Positions 40,497 to 49,186 of a stretch of DNA of 64,000 nucleotides are shown one piece after another (the stretch's first letter is position 1; every line of letters begins with the position of its first letter). The notes under the pieces are model-generated. The model searched no databases. It had not been told where the DNA came from and worked only from the letters and a program-made list of their open reading frames with translations. Both the position numbers and the translations under genes were made by a program. The stretch comes from CAYLJJ01 sp964384025 (GTDB lineage: Bacteria; Myxococcota_A; Bradymonadia; UBA7976; UBA1532), in NCBI GenBank assembly GCA_964384025.1, contig CAYLJJ010000003.1, positions 113,504 to 177,503 on the forward strand. The letters run 5' to 3'.

Positions 40497-41239
40497 AGCA
40501 ACTCTCCGCTGTTTAGGTAGTCCAGCCCCGGAACCTCACCGCTCTCTTTTGGTAGCACAGGGGTCTTAAACTCCTTGCTTTTCTCATCCTTCCAAGAGCG
40601 CAAAAAATGATCCCCTGTGCGCCCCATGAGCTGCTCTCGAGGGATGATCCTGATGGCGCTTTTGTCCAAAACGCAGACCCGCTCACATTTGCCGCAGCCG
40701 GTGCAATAGTCCGCGTCAATCACAGGTTCAAAGATGGCGTGAACACCTGTGCGAGTTTGTGGGAGGAAGAGCAGCTTGATCGCCTTATCCAAGAGAGGGC
40801 AGGCGCGGTAGCAAACCTCACAGCGGATGCCCTGAACTGAGAGGCAGGTGTCCCCGTTGACCACCGCCAAGCCCATACGGGCCTCATTGATATGGGAGAT
40901 CTCCTTATCTAGAGCACCACTGGGGCAGATCTTGGCACAGGGGATATCAGGGCACATCTCACAGGGGATCTGTCGAGGCAGGAAAGTGGGCGTGCCGATG
41001 GCCGCTCGGCCTCCTGGACGCTCTAAGAAGAGAGTATCATAAGGGCAGGTGTTGACACAGAGACCACAACGTAAGCAGGCCGCGCTGAACTCCGCCTCGG
41101 AGAGCGCAGCTGGAGGCCTCAAACTCAACGCTGAGGCCCGTGAGGCGCTTAAGGCTCCAGCCCAAACACCCCCAAGGGCGCCCGCTGTCCCCAAAACCTT
41201 TAGGCTGTTGATTAGGAATGAGCGGCGTTCCGGGTCCAT
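40493..41239 (-). CDS. napG: NapG, periplasmic 4x[4Fe-4S] ferredoxin-type protein
   Basis: The 248-residue product has a Tat-like N-terminus (PERRSFLINSLKVLGTAGALGG). Four 4Fe-4S motifs follow: CLRCGLCVNTCPYDT, CEMCPDIPCAKICPSGAL, an interrupted set around CEVCYRACPLL, and CTGCGKCERVCVL. It transfers electrons from NapH to the periplasmic enzyme. It lies 33 bp downstream of napA. Confidence 0.93.
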   Translation of the reverse strand: MDPERRSFLINSLKVLGTAGALGGVWAGALSASRASALSLRPPAALSEAEFSAACLRCGLCVNTCPYDTLFLERPGGRAAIGTPTFLPRQIPCEMCPDIPCAKICPSGALDKEISHINEARMGLAVVNGDTCLSVQGIRCEVCYRACPLLDKAIKLLFLPQTRTGVHAIFEPVIDADYCTGCGKCERVCVLDKSAIRIIPREQLMGRTGDHFLRSWKDEKSKEFKTPVLPKESGEVPGLDYLNSGELL

Positions 41240-41272
41240 GCTTCTTTCTTCTACAGCTCCAAGAGATCTAAA

Positions 41273-43996
41273 TCAGGCTTTAGTGACCCGTACAGCGCAC
41301 TTCTTAAAATCTGTCTCCTTGGAGATCGGGCTTGTTGCGTCCAGGACCAGCTTATTGATCAGGACGTTTTCATCAAACCAGGGCACAAAGATGGTGCCTT
41401 TGGGCATCCTGTTGCGACCACGCAGCTCAACGCGAGCCTTAATACGGCCTCGGCGGGACTCTACCCAGGCCAACTCATCTTGCCCGAGCGAGAGGGCTTC
41501 AGCGTCACTGGGGTGCATAAAGATCTGAGCGTAAGGGACCGCTCGGTGCAGCTCAGGGACTCGGCGAGTCATGGTGCCTGAGTGCCAGTGCTCCAACACT
41601 CGGCCTGTGGTCAACCAGAGAGGATATTTCTCATCTGGCATCTCACAGGGTTCCATATAGGGGCGGAAGAAGATCTTAGCCTTATTGGGCAATGGGGTCT
41701 TCTTCTTGTCAGTGACCCCCAAGAGGTTGCCCTTGGGGAGCGCCTTGAGGGCCTTCCCGTAGAAAGCAAACCCGGCGCCCTTGGGGACGTAGGGATCATA
41801 CCCCTCAATAAAGCGCCACTGGGTTTCCTTGCCATCTATCACGGGCCACTTGAGGCCCCTCAGCTTGTGATAGGTGTCAAAGTCTGCCAGATCGTGGCCG
41901 TTGTTCAGGGTGAACTGACGATACTCAGCCCAGAGGGCCTTCTCTACAAACCACCCCACCTTCGTAGCGATATGATTGGAGTGTCCGTTGCTGATGGGAT
42001 CAGGCCAAGCCACCTTTCGGTTGGTGGGGGTGTTAAAGAGCACCTCATAAAGGCTGTCTGTCCCCTTATATCCCATCTTCTGGGCCTCAGCGAGGACAGA
42101 GGGCAGCTTGCCATCCGTGAAACCGGGCGCTTTTAAGCCGGGAATAGGTTGTTCACCCCAGACATCCTTAACTTGGATATGCTTGGCAAACTCCATGATC
42201 TGCCAGAGATCCCCCATCGCCTCTCCAGGGGCATCGGAGTGCTGGCGCCAATGCTGAGTGCGGCGCTCAGCGTTGCCATAAGCCCCCCACTTTTCATGGA
42301 TCATCGCCGCAGGGAGGATAAGGTCCGCGACCTTAGCGGTGATACCAGGATAGGCCTCAGAGACAACGATAAAGTTGTCCATCTCTCGCGCGGCCTTAAA
42401 CCAGTGATTGGCGTTAGCGGAGTTTTGGAAGAGGTTGGCCACTTGGACCCAGAGGAAGTTGATCTTCTCTGCCTCTAGATCACGGAGGATCTTGACCGTG
42501 TGAGCCCCCACTTTGGGATTGAGAGTCTTGGCCGGTAGCTTCCAGAACTTCTCAGTTATGCCGCGATGCTTGGGGTTAAAGACCACCATATCTGCGGGGA
42601 GGCGGTGACAGAAGGTCCCCACCTCACGGGCGGTCCCACAAGCAGAAGGCTGCCCAGTGAGAGAGAAGGCGCCGTTTCCTGGCTGAGACTGTTTGCCCAG
42701 CAGCAGATGCACAGCATACATATTCTCATTCACCCAGACACCGCGTTGGTGCTGGTTGAAGCCCATGGTCCAGTAGGAGACCACCTTGCGGCCCTTCTCG
42801 ATATAGAGATCAGCCAGCTGTTTGAGCTTGGCTTTGAAAGCCTCTAGATCCTCATCGGGATCCCCCTTGGCGAGCTGGGCAACGAAATCCAAGGTATAGG
42901 GCTCCAAGCCCTTCTTGAAATCCTCGAAGGAGATCTCCCAGTGAGCCTTGGGCTTCTTGCGGTGGACCATCTCCACCGTATGCTCCTGCTTGGGATCTAA
43001 GCCCAGAGCGATCACCTCATCAGGACTGAGGGTCTTCTTCAGCTCCTTAGCGACCGTGTCCTTCTCTGCTTCGGTAGCAAACTTAAGGCTGGGGAGACCA
43101 TAGCCTGTATAGCGCACACCGGTAGCGAAGATGCAGTGCTTCTTGACGAAGTCCCAGTTGACGGCGTTCCGTCGGATGATTTCTCGGTTGAGGTAGTTGA
43201 GGATCGCCAGATCGGTGGAGGGTTTGAAGATGATCTCCAGGTCCGCCAAGTCACTGGTTCGGTTGCGATAGGTGCTGAGGTTGACGATACGAACATGGCG
43301 CTTCTCTAAACGCCGCGCCGTGACGCGAGACCAAAGGATGGGGTGCATTTCAGCCATATTGGCTCCCCAACAGATCACCGTATCGGTGTGCTCCATATCC
43401 TCATAGTTGCCTGCGGGCTCATCGATCCCAAAGGTTTGGATAAAGGCACCCACGGCAGAGGCCATACAGTGCCGAGCATTGGGATCAAGGTTATTGGAGC
43501 GCCAGCCCCCCTTGACCAGCTTGGAGATGGCGTACCCCTCTTGGATCGTATACTGGCCGGAGCCAAAGACCGCGACGCTGGTGGGCCCCTTGGCGGCGTA
43601 GTAGCGCTTAAACTGCTCCGCCATCACCTTAAAAGCTTCCTCCCAGGTGACTCGCTCAAAGCGGCCTTTTTTATGGAAGCGCCCATCCTTCTTCCTCAAA
43701 AGGGGGTACTTAAGGCGATCAGCGCCATAAAGGATCTTAGCGTTAAAGTAGCCTTTGACGCAGTTGAGACCCCGGTTGACGGGGGCCTCAGGGTCACCCT
43801 TGGTGGCCACCACGCGGCCATCCTTACTGGCCACCATGATCCCACAGCCTGTGCCACAGAATCGGCAGACGCCCTTATCCCAGCGCCAGCCGTCGTCGCC
43901 CTGAGCCTGCGCCTCGCTGGGCTGCAGCTCGATACCGATGGCCACCGCAGCGGCGGCGCCGGCGGAAGCTTTGAGGAAGTCTCTTCGCGTGGTCAT
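41273..43996 (-). CDS. napA: NapA, catalytic subunit of periplasmic nitrate reductase
   Basis: Molybdenum bis-MGD enzyme that reduces nitrate to nitrite in the periplasm. The Tat signal is TTRRDFLKASAGAAAAVAIG. The 4Fe-4S ligands are Cys44, Cys47, Cys51 and Cys79 (CRFCGTGCGIM to 'RGLNCVKG'). The Mo ligand is Cys177 in 'DPNARHCMASAVGAF'. At 907 residues it is somewhat longer than the roughly 830 of the E. coli enzyme, with extra sequence around residues 280-360 ('VIALGLDPKQEHTVEM'); long NapA forms exist in epsilonproteobacteria. The reading frame is intact. napD follows upstream, 36 bp away, as needed for Tat proofreading. Confidence 0.95.
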   Translation of the reverse strand: MTTRRDFLKASAGAAAAVAIGIELQPSEAQAQGDDGWRWDKGVCRFCGTGCGIMVASKDGRVVATKGDPEAPVNRGLNCVKGYFNAKILYGADRLKYPLLRKKDGRFHKKGRFERVTWEEAFKVMAEQFKRYYAAKGPTSVAVFGSGQYTIQEGYAISKLVKGGWRSNNLDPNARHCMASAVGAFIQTFGIDEPAGNYEDMEHTDTVICWGANMAEMHPILWSRVTARRLEKRHVRIVNLSTYRNRTSDLADLEIIFKPSTDLAILNYLNREIIRRNAVNWDFVKKHCIFATGVRYTGYGLPSLKFATEAEKDTVAKELKKTLSPDEVIALGLDPKQEHTVEMVHRKKPKAHWEISFEDFKKGLEPYTLDFVAQLAKGDPDEDLEAFKAKLKQLADLYIEKGRKVVSYWTMGFNQHQRGVWVNENMYAVHLLLGKQSQPGNGAFSLTGQPSACGTAREVGTFCHRLPADMVVFNPKHRGITEKFWKLPAKTLNPKVGAHTVKILRDLEAEKINFLWVQVANLFQNSANANHWFKAAREMDNFIVVSEAYPGITAKVADLILPAAMIHEKWGAYGNAERRTQHWRQHSDAPGEAMGDLWQIMEFAKHIQVKDVWGEQPIPGLKAPGFTDGKLPSVLAEAQKMGYKGTDSLYEVLFNTPTNRKVAWPDPISNGHSNHIATKVGWFVEKALWAEYRQFTLNNGHDLADFDTYHKLRGLKWPVIDGKETQWRFIEGYDPYVPKGAGFAFYGKALKALPKGNLLGVTDKKKTPLPNKAKIFFRPYMEPCEMPDEKYPLWLTTGRVLEHWHSGTMTRRVPELHRAVPYAQIFMHPSDAEALSLGQDELAWVESRRGRIKARVELRGRNRMPKGTIFVPWFDENVLINKLVLDATSPISKETDFKKCAVRVTKA

Positions 43997-44032
43997 GCTT
44001 GCCTCAGTTAAGGGTGTATGAGGAGAGGTTTT

Positions 44033-44320
44033 TCAATGGGCCCTGAGCTTGTCAAGGACCTCTTGGAGGGGGGCTTCAGGGTGCTCTTCATCTTCAAATG
44101 CGTGGTAGGCCACCTCCGCGAGGAGAACCTCTGGAAGCTTTTGGACCTCTCTTAGCCGAGCGATCTGAGCCTGGGTATCTGGGGCCTCAATGGAGATGGC
44201 TATTTTCCCTTCACTGAGACGGATATGGTGGATCTCCACCCCCTCAAGCTGCTCCAAAGTCCCAGCGACCTGAGCGCAGTCCTTGGGGAGGCAGAGAACC
44301 CCAACCCCAGCGATGCTCAC
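44033..44320 (-). CDS. napD: NapD, NapA maturation chaperone
   Basis: The 95-residue cytoplasmic protein has the NapD ferredoxin-like fold ('SIAGVGVLCLPKDCAQVAGTLEQLEGVEIH' as pattern, then 'GKIAISIEA'). It binds the NapA Tat signal until the cofactor is inserted. It overlaps the HAO-type gene upstream by 4 bp and precedes napA by 36 bp, tying the HAO-type gene and nap into one transcript. Confidence 0.88.
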   Translation of the reverse strand: MSIAGVGVLCLPKDCAQVAGTLEQLEGVEIHHIRLSEGKIAISIEAPDTQAQIARLREVQKLPEVLLAEVAYHAFEDEEHPEAPLQEVLDKLRAH

Positions 44321-45753
44321 TTGTAACGAGCCTTGAAGTCTTGTTGGCGCTTCTTTCGCTTAGCCTTCTCCTCTGGATCCATCTTGTTGAGGAACCAGCG
44401 GTGGTGCTCATTGTTGAGGATCTCATCCAGAGTCTTCTCTAGAGCATCGGCGGCCTTCTTCTTGCTCTCATCACCGCTCTTATGGCCGCGCTCAACCAGC
44501 TCTCGCAGCTCGGGGACGAACTCAGTGTAGAAGTTGCGTGCGATTTCATAAGTACCATGCCAGTGGGTGATATCTGGTCCCATCATGGAGGCGCCATGGC
44601 GAGCGCGACGACCCTCATGGTGCCAAAGCTCAAACCAAGTGAAATCGATCTTATCTGCGAAGTTGGGCTTCCGCTTGAGGGGAGCGGCCAGCTTCATCAG
44701 CTTGATGCCGGGCTTGGCGAACTTCTCAGCGTAGAGTTCAATGAGGCCATCATACTGGATGTAAAAACCATCGATGAACTGTTTGTTGTGACAGTTAGAG
44801 CAGACATCCTGCATATTGGCTCGGCGTGTCTTCCAATTTACGTTAGCGCCAGGGAGACCCAACTTCTTGTCAGAGATCTCAGGACGCACACTGACCTTGG
44901 GGCGGTTATTCCAGCTGATGCGCATCCCTACATCGTGAGTTACAGGCTGGTTGGGGGTAGCGCTCATATGGCAGGTCGCGCAGGTTGGAGCGACGCTGTA
45001 ATCTTCACCTACAACCCACTTCTCCTTGCTGAGATGCATCTTGTCCCGGTTGGCGCGGAAGGCGATGCCATGCTTGGACTCATTGTAGATCTCGATCTGG
45101 GGGTGGTCAGGACCCATATGGCAGCGCCCACAGTTCTCAGGGTTACGCGCCTGCTCTACAGAGAAGCGGTGTCGAGAGTGACAGGCGCTACAGGAGCCGA
45201 CAGAGCCATCAGGATTAAAGCGACCGATGCCTGTGTTAGGCCAAGTGGCTGGATCCAGCTTACCATCCTTGAGGACCACGACCTGGCTTCCGTGACACTG
45301 CCAACAGCCGTTGACCGCTGCTGCAGAGTTGCCGCTTGGGAAGCCTGGAGTCTTGAAGCTCCGGTTGCCCTCGACCACCTCAGCCAAGATATTATCCAGT
45401 GAACCCAAGATGCGCCCCGCCTTGGCGTGGTGAGAGTCCTTAAACTCTTGCACCTCCTGAGGGTGGCATTTTGCACAGTCTCGAGGAGAGACGATGACAG
45501 CGATCACCTCACCCTCATGCTTAAAGGCATCATTATCTTCGGGCTCAGCTCTATGGCACTCATAGCAGCCGACATTGGCCCGATAGTGCTTGGAGTCTCC
45601 CCAGTGATCATAGAGCGCGGGAGTCTTATCCTTATGGCACTCGATGCATTTTTTGCTCTTCTCGCTCAACTTATCAGGGAAGGTGCCCGCCAGCGCAGGG
45701 AGGGCAAGACAGAGCGTCGCGAAGAGAAAGGATCGTTCCAGAGAGCGAGCCAT
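44317..45753 (-). CDS. hao: Octaheme cytochrome c of the hydroxylamine oxidoreductase family
   Basis: The 478-residue protein has a signal peptide (to about residue 22) and eight CxxCH sites (Cys36, 63, 93, 150, 188, 208, 258 and 318). The HAO-family core is 'CSACHSRHRFSVEQARNPENCGRCHMGPDHPQ' (pattern, 188-219) and 'NESKHGI'. A C-terminal block reads THWHGTYEIARNFY (Tyr402, Tyr409), the region where classical HAOs carry the tyrosine crosslinked to haem P460; I cannot tell whether that bond forms. In epsilonproteobacteria, HAO-type enzymes next to Nap reduce nitrite, probably to ammonium. The same role is inferred here from the operon with NapA and a quinol-oxidising module. The gene lies between napD and the NrfD gene with overlaps on both sides. 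Confidence 0.9.
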   Translation of the reverse strand: MARSLERSFLFATLCLALPALAGTFPDKLSEKSKKCIECHKDKTPALYDHWGDSKHYRANVGCYECHRAEPEDNDAFKHEGEVIAVIVSPRDCAKCHPQEVQEFKDSHHAKAGRILGSLDNILAEVVEGNRSFKTPGFPSGNSAAAVNGCWQCHGSQVVVLKDGKLDPATWPNTGIGRFNPDGSVGSCSACHSRHRFSVEQARNPENCGRCHMGPDHPQIEIYNESKHGIAFRANRDKMHLSKEKWVVGEDYSVAPTCATCHMSATPNQPVTHDVGMRISWNNRPKVSVRPEISDKKLGLPGANVNWKTRRANMQDVCSNCHNKQFIDGFYIQYDGLIELYAEKFAKPGIKLMKLAAPLKRKPNFADKIDFTWFELWHHEGRRARHGASMMGPDITHWHGTYEIARNFYTEFVPELRELVERGHKSGDESKKKAADALEKTLDEILNNEHHRWFLNKMDPEEKAKRKKRQQDFKARYK

Positions 45754-46970
45754 CAGGCCTCCTTCCGAAGGTTTCCGAGGACCACCGGGATGGCGATCCG
45801 AAGCATGAGGGTGTAAAGCAAAGCGCCGAGAGCCCAGATCCCCAGAGAGACCAGGACCTCGTTTAGACTGGGAGCGTACTCAACGATCTCTCCCAGAGGG
45901 CTGGGGACAAAACCGGGGACGATCAACCCCATCCCCTTCTCAATCCAGATACCACCGATGGCCAAGACGCAGGCCAGGTTCAGGATATGGAGCTTTTTAG
46001 AAGCTGGGCTGAGGAGGATAATCGTTGCGATGACATTGACGATCAGCGCCAACCAGATCCATGGGACCAATTTACTGGCTCCATGTAGGCCAAAGAAGAG
46101 GTACTCAGCCGAGGCAACATGGTGTGAGTGTGTATAAAACTCGGTGAAGACCTCAGAGAGCAGCAGGAAGAGGTTGATTAACATAGCGACTACGACAATG
46201 CGTCTCAGGGTCATCAAGGCCCTGTCTTTCACATTAAATCTGCTGAATTTCCTGATGATTTGCAGTGTGATGATGATCAACCCAGGCCCAGCAGCGAAGG
46301 CTGAAGCCAAAAAGCGTGGGGCCACAATGGCATTATTCCAGAAGGGACGGCCTCCCAAACCAACATAGAGGAAGGCGGTCACAGTATGGATGCTGATGGC
46401 CCAGACGATAGAGATAAAGACAAAGGGGAGATAGTAGCGTCGTTCAGGCTTCTTGCCTCTGTATTTACAATAGATCAAGTAACCGGCGATGTGCATGTTC
46501 AGAAGGAGGTAGCCGTTGAGGACGACCACATCCCAAGAGAGCATGGAGGCGGGGAAGTTGAACTCTCCGATGAGAGGGATCATATGCCAGAAGCGATCAG
46601 GGCGCCCCAGATCGACCCCTACAAAGAGCAAACACATGATGATCACTGCGATCGCCAGCAGTTCTCCTAAGATGACAATGTCATGAACCGCATCATCCTT
46701 GAGGAGATAGGCGGGGATCACCAGCATCACCGCCGCTGCAGCGACCCCCACTAAGTAAGTGAAGTTAGCGATATAGGCCCCCCAGGAGACCTGATCGCTC
46801 ATCCCCGTAGTGATCAAGCCCTCCACCAACTGCTTGGCGTAGGCGTTGACCCCCACAAGTATGATCATTGTGAGGAAGGCCATCCAGGTGTAATAGCGCC
46901 AATCCCCCTCAAAGATGACACGAGAGGAGCGCCGCAGGAAGTTGAGATAATCCTTCATCGCCTCAGGCAT
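45753..46970 (-). CDS. NrfD/PsrC-type integral membrane quinol-interacting protein, 10 TM
   Basis: The product of about 405 residues has ten predicted membrane helices, for example 'YYTWMAFLTMIILVGVNAYA', 'WGAYIANFTYLVGVAAAAVM' and 'VILGELLAIAVIIMCLLFVG'. Ten helices place it with the larger NrfD proteins (ActC, QrcD and HybB type) rather than the 8-helix PsrC type. It would exchange electrons with the quinone pool and pass them to the Fe-S protein encoded just upstream. I place the start at the ATG at 46970, overlapping the Fe-S gene by 8 bp; 46958 is an alternative, and open codons extend to 47081 inside the neighbour. Confidence 0.88.
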   Translation of the reverse strand: MPEAMKDYLNFLRRSSRVIFEGDWRYYTWMAFLTMIILVGVNAYAKQLVEGLITTGMSDQVSWGAYIANFTYLVGVAAAAVMLVIPAYLLKDDAVHDIVILGELLAIAVIIMCLLFVGVDLGRPDRFWHMIPLIGEFNFPASMLSWDVVVLNGYLLLNMHIAGYLIYCKYRGKKPERRYYLPFVFISIVWAISIHTVTAFLYVGLGGRPFWNNAIVAPRFLASAFAAGPGLIIITLQIIRKFSRFNVKDRALMTLRRIVVVAMLINLFLLLSEVFTEFYTHSHHVASAEYLFFGLHGASKLVPWIWLALIVNVIATIILLSPASKKLHILNLACVLAIGGIWIEKGMGLIVPGFVPSPLGEIVEYAPSLNEVLVSLGIWALGALLYTLMLRIAIPVVLGNLRKEA

Positions 46971-47856
46971 CCAGGTAATAGAAGAAGTTGGGTTCGGCAC
47001 CGAGCTCTTCTTTGAGGAGGAAGACCCGCTTCTCCTTGAGGATGTAACGAATCTCACTCTTGGGATCGAGGAGGTTTCCAAAGGCCCGCGCCCCAGTGGG
47101 ACAGGCCTCTAAACACGCAGGATATCGCCCCTCATGAGTTCGATGAAGGCAGAAGGTACACTTCTCTATCACCCCTACCGAGCGTGGTCGATTGCTCAAG
47201 TAGGCCGTGTTGGGGTTGATCTCCTCTTTGGGGAGGCTCGGCTTGGCGAAGTTGAAGCGTCGCGCCCAGTAGGGGCAGGCCGCTTCGCAGTAACGGCAGC
47301 CAATACACCAATTATAATCGACGACGATGATCCCATCATCTTCGATCCAGGTAGCTTTAACCGGACAGACTCGAGTGCAAGGCGCTTCTGAACACTGGTG
47401 GCACTGGACCGGCATATAGAAATGTCCAGGCTCAGGGACCAGCTCTGGGTTGTATTGATGGTCGGAGTTCTCCAGATTGAAGCCCCCCTTCTCCATCTCC
47501 AAGACTCGGATATACTGCATGCCGGGTCGTCGAGAGACGTTGTTCTCTTTCTGGCAGGCATAAGCGCAACGCCGACAGCCAACACAGACCCCTAAGTTTA
47601 GAGCGTAACCAAAGCGGGTCTTCTCTCGAGCAGGGAGATCCTTGATCTTGATCTCCACTCCATATTCTTCCTTGGCCTCAGCCTCCAGGCGCTCAAGGAC
47701 CTCCTTCTTCTCCTCAGCGTCCATCTCTCGAAAGTGGCTTTGGAGCCAAGCGTCGAGGCTCTGTCCCTCCAGATCTTTGAGTGGAGAGAGCGCTGCAACT
47801 AGGCCTCCAGTACCCAGAGCCGCTCCAGCCAGGAACTTTCTTCTGTCAATGCTCAC
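46963..47856 (-). CDS. Tat-exported 4x[4Fe-4S] electron-transfer protein (NrfC/TtrB-like)
   Basis: The 297-residue protein has a Tat signal (SIDRRKFLAGAALGTGGLVAAL), a helical linker, and four cysteine clusters: CVGCRRCAYACQKEN, CHQCSEAPCTRVCPVKA, CIGCRYCEAACPYWARRF and CTFCLHRTHEGRYPACLEACP. This is the standard periplasmic partner of NrfD-type membrane proteins. It links the NrfD protein to the cytochromes. It overlaps the tetraheme cytochrome gene by 4 bp. Confidence 0.9.
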   Translation of the reverse strand: MSIDRRKFLAGAALGTGGLVAALSPLKDLEGQSLDAWLQSHFREMDAEEKKEVLERLEAEAKEEYGVEIKIKDLPAREKTRFGYALNLGVCVGCRRCAYACQKENNVSRRPGMQYIRVLEMEKGGFNLENSDHQYNPELVPEPGHFYMPVQCHQCSEAPCTRVCPVKATWIEDDGIIVVDYNWCIGCRYCEAACPYWARRFNFAKPSLPKEEINPNTAYLSNRPRSVGVIEKCTFCLHRTHEGRYPACLEACPTGARAFGNLLDPKSEIRYILKEKRVFLLKEELGAEPNFFYYLDA

Positions 47857-48542
47857 AGGGCGCCCTCCTCAGGAAGGATCCGAGGGGCTGGACCGCGACT
47901 TTCAGGTTTCTTGGGGATCGCCTCCTCCTGAAGCATCCGCCCCACGAAACCTTCCGCTGCATGCTTCATTTTTGGCTCTCCGATGGCGACCCCAGGAGGT
48001 GGCATCGGCTGGATGGGCTGGAAGCTGGGGTGGTGTGGATCATGGCAGATGATACAATCTGTCCGCTCCACAAGCTCAGGCTGATCCCAGCGCCCTTTAC
48101 GCCGACCATGTGCGCCCATCTTCCAGTCCCGATAGACAGGGCCATGGCATGTCGCGCAGAGCGCAACATGTTTTGAGTAGTCCAAAGTTTGGCCATTATG
48201 GCCGATGAACTTGTCGTACTTTTCTGGGTGGTGACAGTTAAAACAGCGGCGATTGAGCCCGTGGTTGAACTTTAATTCCCGGTGCTCACCGACAAACTCT
48301 CGAGGGCTGGGATCTCGGGTCTGATTATCATGGCACTCCCGACATTTATATTTGAAACCTGCTTTGTGAAGCAGCAGCTTGGTCTTCTCTTGATGAGTTG
48401 GAAAGCTGGGCACCTCGGGGAGAGGAGCCTCTACAAACTCAGCGCGGGGTTCAGCCGCAGAGGAGAGGAACCAAGCGAAGATAGCATACCCCAACATCCC
48501 CGGCAGGATGGCTGTGGCTGCTTTTTGGATCGACTTTGACAT
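47853..48542 (-). CDS. Tetraheme cytochrome c, membrane-anchored, first gene of the nap-hao operon
   Basis: The 229-residue product has an N-terminal membrane helix (about residues 12-30) and four CxxCH sites (Cys67, 100, 129 and 163). The last 50 residues are Pro-rich and lack haem motifs. Together with the Fe-S and NrfD proteins it forms a three-part membrane complex of the Qrc/ACIII/Mcc type that can connect quinol to periplasmic multihaem enzymes, here most likely the HAO-type enzyme. The family of this cytochrome is not precisely recognised. The FNR-type box at 48609-48622 lies 67 bp upstream of its ATG. Confidence 0.82.
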   Translation of the reverse strand: MSKSIQKAATAILPGMLGYAIFAWFLSSAAEPRAEFVEAPLPEVPSFPTHQEKTKLLLHKAGFKYKCRECHDNQTRDPSPREFVGEHRELKFNHGLNRRCFNCHHPEKYDKFIGHNGQTLDYSKHVALCATCHGPVYRDWKMGAHGRRKGRWDQPELVERTDCIICHDPHHPSFQPIQPMPPPGVAIGEPKMKHAAEGFVGRMLQEEAIPKKPESRGPAPRILPEEGAL

Positions 48543-48608
48543 CCAGGTCCCCCTTTCAGTATCCCCGGCGCCGTTTGCGCAGCTTTACAAGGCTCAAGAG
48601 AGAGGACC

Positions 48609-48622
48609 TTGATCGAGATCAA
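48609..48622. promoter_or_regulatory. FNR/DNR-type box upstream of the nap-hao operon
   Basis: TTGATCGAGATCAA fits TTGAT-N4-ATCAA perfectly, and one more base on each side extends the dyad (CTTGATC / GATCAAG). It lies about 70 bp upstream of the first gene, a spacing suited to class II or I activation by a CRP/FNR-family regulator. The identical 14-mer occurs at 52599-52612. Confidence 0.75.
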
Positions 48623-48712
48623 GTTAGAGATATTTTTCTCTTCTTGGAAAGGGAAAAATCCTATCTCGCTGAAAATAGACAGATTTTATCCTATTTTTTT
48701 TCTCGAGAGTTT

Positions 48713-49186
48713 CTAAGGATTCCGTCTGCGTCGGATAAAACCACGGATTCTGCGACGTTCAGAGGGCTTCATCTTACGAAATCGATCCAGATTTTGGAGA
48801 AAACGCCGCCGCTCAGAAGGAGGCATTTGAAGGAGACGACGGTAGAGTTTGCGGACTTGATGGCGCTTCTGAACCGGCATTTTTCGATAGCGCTTGAAGT
48901 TCTGTCGTAGGCTGTGGCGCTCCGTCTTGGGCAGAGATCTAAACGCGCGCCAGTTCTTCCTGAGTCGCTTCTGCTGATCAAGCTTCAAAGCCTTAAAACG
49001 CTTCCAGCGCGCCTTAAGCCGTGTTTGATCTTCAGAGGACATCTCCTTAAAACGTGCCCATTTTTTACGAATCTGTTCTCTCTTTTCGGGGCTCATCTTT
49101 GCCCAGCGCTCAGCGTTGCTGGGGGTTTGAGCGCCGGAGAGAGCAGGAGCCAGAGCGAAACTGATCAGCAACAGGAGGAGCCTCAT
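48713..49186 (-). CDS. DUF3106-like secreted protein
   Basis: The 157-residue product has a signal peptide (RLLLLLISFALAPALSGAQ). A very basic helical body repeats a motif of about 19 residues: 'WAKMSPEKREQIRKKWARF', 'FKEMSSEDQTRLKARWKRF', 'LPKTERHSLRQNFKRYRKM', 'MPPSERRRFLQNLDRFRKM'. This is the DUF3106 pattern, frequently encoded after an ECF sigma and anti-sigma pair, as here. Its function is unknown; a stress-related periplasmic role is inferred. The start overlaps the anti-sigma gene by 4 bp. Confidence 0.75.
   Translation of the reverse strand: MRLLLLLISFALAPALSGAQTPSNAERWAKMSPEKREQIRKKWARFKEMSSEDQTRLKARWKRFKALKLDQQKRLRKNWRAFRSLPKTERHSLRQNFKRYRKMPVQKRHQVRKLYRRLLQMPPSERRRFLQNLDRFRKMKPSERRRIRGFIRRRRNP

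Noticed and set aside
41273..43996. Frameshift or fusion in napA because it is longer than usual
   Set aside because: The frame is continuous, all cofactor ligands are present, and long NapA forms are known in other bacteria.
44482..45402. Plus-strand frame of 306 codons across the HAO-type gene
   Set aside because: The opposite strand encodes eight CxxCH haem sites and a signal peptide; the antisense product has no recognisable features.
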